Shown here one piece after another: positions 59,303-61,839 of a stretch of DNA of 61,839 bases; positions within the stretch are counted from its first letter, which is position 1, and every line of letters starts with the position of its first letter. The stretch is from NCBI GenBank assembly GCA_964542875.1, contig CAZIWA010000016.1, positions 1 through 61,839 of the forward strand, written 5' to 3'. Source of the stretch: CAZGOM01 sp964542875 (GTDB lineage: Bacteria > Planctomycetota > Phycisphaerae > Phycisphaerales > Phycisphaeraceae). A program made the position numbers and the translations under genes. The notes under the pieces were generated by a model. That model was not told the origin of the DNA and searched no databases. It saw only the letters and a list, made by a program, of their open reading frames with translations.

Positions 59303-60339
59303 CCTGCACCCCCATTTGATCGCTTGAAGGTGATGAGATGAAAGTCGTCTTGATGCAGCTTCAGCACGCCTGGCACTTCAATGCCGGTGGTGCTGAATTT
59401 GATCTCGGGTCGCGTGTAGACATGGCCATCGATGATGGCGTCGGCCATCCCCAACTCGGAACGCAGGGTGCGGGGGGACATACCTTTGGCGGTTAAAAGG
59501 GTCGGTGCCGTTTGTTTTCCCTTGTCTGTGCCGGGCATGAGGTGGCTTTTGCGAGCGGCATCGATCACCGTGGCCATGTACTTCAAGGGCGCGCGCACAT
59601 CGGGGGGAAGCTGGTTGATTGCCGCGAGGATCATGTCCTCTGTCGGTACCGCCTTGTCCGCTACGGTGACGGGATTGTCGTCGAGCCTCTGCGCGAGGTC
59701 GCAGATGTCCCGGCTTTCGTAGGCGTAGAGCTGGCGGCCCAGGCGGGCCTCTAATTGGTTGTAGATGGGGTTGCCGTAGCGGAGGGGCGCGCGTTTGGGA
59801 GCATCCACGGCTTGCGTTGCGGCCTGTTCACTGGCGGCTTCCGATGATTCATCTTTATTCAATTCAGTTTCATTTGATTTAGCCGGACTTTTCCGGCGCT
59901 TTTCGGTCTTTTCCGTTGCCGACCGTTGCCGTCCGGAAGCCTCCAGAAATTCAATCACCTGTAGGCGCGCCCGTTCGATCTGCACATCCCAGGGGGCAAG
60001 ATCCATCCAATTGATTGATTCGGATGTCAGTACTTCAAGAGCGCGAGAAACCAGATCAACGGCAATCTCCAGCCTTTCGGCGATGTCTTGTATCGACATA
60101 GGCCCATCGGAAGTCGCCAGCACGCCCCGTACGGGTTGAGCTCCGGCGAGTTCGGCCATCAATACGTACGTTCCAAAAACAGAAGTTCCGTCGCTGAGCT
60201 TGAGAGTGCGCTTTAAGCCCAGACTTCCGCGATCAATCGGCATGCCGATGTATTTAAGAGACTGGAATTCTTTACGTAGGGACTCATTCCCTTCGTGTTT
60301 TCCAGCCCATTTGATGATTCTGTATGCCTGCCGACTCAT
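59299..60339 (-). CDS. Putative replication initiator/helicase loader
   Basis: A 346-residue protein from the ATG at 60339 (AAGG six bases upstream). Residues 5-130 read like a winged-helix replication initiator (RGVLATSDGPMSIQDIAERL, IAVDLVSRALEVLTSESINW). The middle is low complexity, then two helical sections (IYNQLEARLGRQLYAYESRD, DMILAAINQLPPDVRAPLKY). The plan fits phage O/DnaD-like replisome organisers, which bring DnaB to the origin. Assigned by layout and position beside dnaB. Confidence 0.6.
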   Translation of the reverse strand: MSRQAYRIIKWAGKHEGNESLRKEFQSLKYIGMPIDRGSLGLKRTLKLSDGTSVFGTYVLMAELAGAQPVRGVLATSDGPMSIQDIAERLEIAVDLVSRALEVLTSESINWMDLAPWDVQIERARLQVIEFLEASGRQRSATEKTEKRRKSPAKSNETELNKDESSEAASEQAATQAVDAPKRAPLRYGNPIYNQLEARLGRQLYAYESRDICDLAQRLDDNPVTVADKAVPTEDMILAAINQLPPDVRAPLKYMATVIDAARKSHLMPGTDKGKQTAPTLLTAKGMSPRTLRSELGMADAIIDGHVYTRPEIKFSTTGIEVPGVLKLHQDDFHLITFKRSNGGAG

Positions 60340-60386
60340 TTGCATCCTTGCATTGATTTGAGGCGTTACGGGGACTCAAACGTGAT

Positions 60387-60998
60387 TCAGATACCCAGGG
60401 CTTCTTTCGCCGCCTGAACCTTGGCGAACTCATCGGCGCTGCCACCGGTGTCAGGGTGATGACGCTTGATGGCAGCCAGCCAGACATGCCGTGCAAACTC
60501 TGCATTGACTTTCACCCGTGCGGCGCTTGATGCGTCAGCGAGCATGCCCGCCGCCTGAAGAAGAAACACCGCGTGATTGGGCTCTTCCTTCGCTGGCGGC
60601 AACTGCGCCCATCCGCGGTACTGCTCGCCCCGCTGCGTCACGCCGTAGCGGTCGACCGCCCGCAGGTGTTCCAGCGACAGCACGATCGCGCGCAGGTTGG
60701 CACGCCAGTCGATGAACGTGTCGCAGGGGTAGGAGAGCGGGCCGTGTTTGGAGACGAAAGAGAGGATCACCGGCGGGGGAACGGCGACGGCGTTCGCACG
60801 GATCATTCCGTCCAAGCGCAGGTCAGATTCCTTCACCATCGCTTGGATTACGACGTCCCGTCCGTCGAGGTGATCGACTTCGCGTTCGAGCTGCTGCAGA
60901 GTGTCAACGAACGACGCCTGGAAGCGGGAGTTCAGGCGGGCCGTGGTCTGTTTACCGGGCCAGGTGATGATGGGTCGAAAGATGTATTTGAGGGGCAT
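60387..60998 (-). CDS. Phage protein with C-terminal J domain
   Basis: A 203-residue protein from the ATG at 60998 (AAGGA upstream). The C-terminal 45 residues end in a DnaJ-like segment: WLAAIKRHHPDTGGSADEF with the HPD tripeptide that stimulates Hsp70/DnaK, then VQAAKEALGI. The first 150 residues are unrecognised. It may recruit the host chaperone to the replication complex, as lambda replication needs DnaJ/DnaK. Confidence 0.65.
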   Translation of the reverse strand: MPLKYIFRPIITWPGKQTTARLNSRFQASFVDTLQQLEREVDHLDGRDVVIQAMVKESDLRLDGMIRANAVAVPPPVILSFVSKHGPLSYPCDTFIDWRANLRAIVLSLEHLRAVDRYGVTQRGEQYRGWAQLPPAKEEPNHAVFLLQAAGMLADASSAARVKVNAEFARHVWLAAIKRHHPDTGGSADEFAKVQAAKEALGI

Positions 60999-61201
60999 GG
61001 GTGTCCTTGGTTGGGGGCTTAAGACCACCGGAGGGCGTTAGCCGACCGATGGCGATCCGTGGTTGAGGGTCAGAAGGAGGGAGGTAATCCCCACCCGACC
61101 CGGATTTGAGCTTTGCTCAAGCGCACTCACGGGTTGCGCCGTCAGGCCTGTTGATGTTTCCCGCGTCTGAGGGGAACGGGGTTGGCATCGCGGGCGCAGT
61201 G
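60999..61201. other. Gap with a small stem-loop
   Basis: No convincing gene is present. A perfect stem TTGAGC/GCTCAA around TTT lies at 61106-61120. A 23-codon frame on the minus strand near 61160 has no ribosome site. Nothing else was seen. Confidence 0.35.
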
Positions 61202-61585
61202 TTACTTGGTCAGGGTGCCTTCGACGCCACGTTTGATTCGTTCAATCGTGCGGCTCTGGAGCCACATCAGGGATTCCTGAATCTTGGTGAGAGCGATTGC
61301 GTTTTCACGGCACGCATAGGGACCGCTTTGGAAACCCTTTAGCCGGTCTTCAACGATGGCAAGCAGGGCCTCATTCGTCAGACCGTTGATTCCAACCTCT
61401 TTGATCGGGCCTTCTTGAAACTTGATGACGGTGGGGTTGTGTTCCTTGATTGCTTCAGGTCCACCGCTCCAGCCGACTTCGTAAAGGTGGTTGGCTCCGC
61501 CGCTGCCGGGCCGATCCAAGGGCACGATGTTGATTTGGTTTTGGGGAAGATCGCCTGGAACCTTGTGAGAGTCGATGAGACGCAT
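61202..61585 (-). CDS. Acb2/Tad1-type hairpin-domain protein (possible anti-defence)
   Basis: A 127-residue protein. The first half is beta-rich with NQINIVPLDRPGSGGANHLY and IKFQEGPIKEVGING. The second half is a helical hairpin: TNEALLAIVEDRLKGFQ, then GPYACRENAIALTKIQESLM ending in RTIERIKRGVEGT. This GPYACREN...RT..R..RGVEGT hairpin resembles, from memory, the domain shared by Acb2 and Tad1, phage sponges that bind cyclic nucleotides from CBASS and Thoeris defence. Many phages carry this arrangement with ANHLYEV in front. Activity is inference. Confidence 0.65.
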   Translation of the reverse strand: MRLIDSHKVPGDLPQNQINIVPLDRPGSGGANHLYEVGWSGGPEAIKEHNPTVIKFQEGPIKEVGINGLTNEALLAIVEDRLKGFQSGPYACRENAIALTKIQESLMWLQSRTIERIKRGVEGTLTK

Positions 61586-61658
61586 TGGAGTCTTTCTGCC
61601 CTATTGGGCGGTTTGTGTTGGAAGTCCGCGCGGGCCGTGTCGGGAGTGAGTAAATTCG

Positions 61659-61839
61659 TTAATTGCTCGGCTGAAGCGCGGCTTCAAGGGCTCTCGCGCC
61701 GATCCACTTGCGAATGGCGCCGCGTTTGTTGCCCCATGCGGGGGAGATGCGCACTTTCAGGAATTCCACGTAGACCGCATCCAGCAGCGCCGCCAGCTTT
61801 CGCACGCACTCCAGCCGATGCTCGATCACTTCCCGCATG
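61659..61839 (-). CDS. C-terminal fragment of an early gene (cut by window edge)
   Basis: A leftward reading frame runs from the window edge to TAA at 61659-61661, giving about 59 residues: helices MREVIEHRLECVRKLAALLD, AVYVEFLKVR, and a last section AIRKWIGARALEAALQPSN. An ATG lies at the very edge (61838), but its ribosome site is outside. By strand and position it could be the C-terminus of the RdgC-like gene at 1-163 if the genome is circular. Direct joining puts the two parts out of frame, so bases are missing in between. Confidence 0.45.
   Translation of the reverse strand, partial: MREVIEHRLECVRKLAALLDAVYVEFLKVRISPAWGNKRGAIRKWIGARALEAALQPSN

Noticed and set aside
61659..61838. Complete 59-residue gene starting at the ATG at 61838
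   Set aside because: The ATG lies at the very window edge, so an internal codon of a longer gene is equally likely; annotated as a fragment.

Overview
The window is almost entirely the genome of one temperate, tailed, double-stranded DNA phage. No host housekeeping gene was seen. The sequence is GC-rich, with one clearly AT-richer block at about 8.8-10.7 kb. I could not fix the host. The tRNA-Ser(GGA) attachment core, the Shine-Dalgarno starts and a cleavable signal peptide say bacterium, and the general look of several proteins makes a planctomycete-like host plausible, but that is a guess. Absence of a tape-measure or major tail protein, together with a very large polyvalent virion protein, suggests a short-tailed (podovirus-like) particle.

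Layout. (1) A control region at 7.79-8.79 kb holds a Cro/CI-type repressor and a leftward promoter with paired operators in its spacer. (2) Leftward from this promoter runs a continuous minus-strand early operon: small proteins, tRNA-Met-like, exonuclease (YqaJ/lambda Exo type), RecT, tRNA-Thr, an SbcC/RecF-like ATPase, SSB and a possible RdgC-like gene cut by the left edge. It appears to resume at the right edge and runs down from 61.8 to 45.1 kb: an Acb2/Tad1-like protein, a J-domain protein, replication initiator/loader, DnaB helicase, two HTH proteins, SNF2 helicase, PAPS-reductase-like ATP-pyrophosphatase, two DNA methyltransferases, MazG fusion, DUF5131, ASCH, DUF1643, a frameshifted DUF1064 nuclease, excisionase and integrase. 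(3) Rightward from the repressor lies an AT-rich three-gene operon of unknown function with its own promoter, likely expressed in the lysogen. A degenerate ImmA-like gene faces it. (4) At 12.28-12.57 kb two exact-period 9-bp repeat arrays flank an AT-rich core, a candidate origin or centromere-like site. (5) From 12.85 to 44.80 kb a long plus-strand late operon encodes membrane proteins, a glycine-rich fibre, terminase, portal, a CsrA-like protein, scaffold, capsid, adaptors, many small structural proteins, one inserted secreted-protein gene in the opposite direction (a moron), a holin-like protein, an internal virion protein and a 2595-residue polyvalent protein. A bidirectional terminator and the attP site then separate the late and early operons.

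The attP core, the 3' part of tRNA-Ser(GGA), lies between integrase and the last late gene with phage genes on both sides. The sequence therefore reads as an unintegrated phage genome (or a permuted copy), not a prophage cut at its att sites. The gene pieces at the two window edges have the same strand and would be the two ends of one gene if the genome is circular, but the reading frames do not join directly, so some sequence is missing between them.
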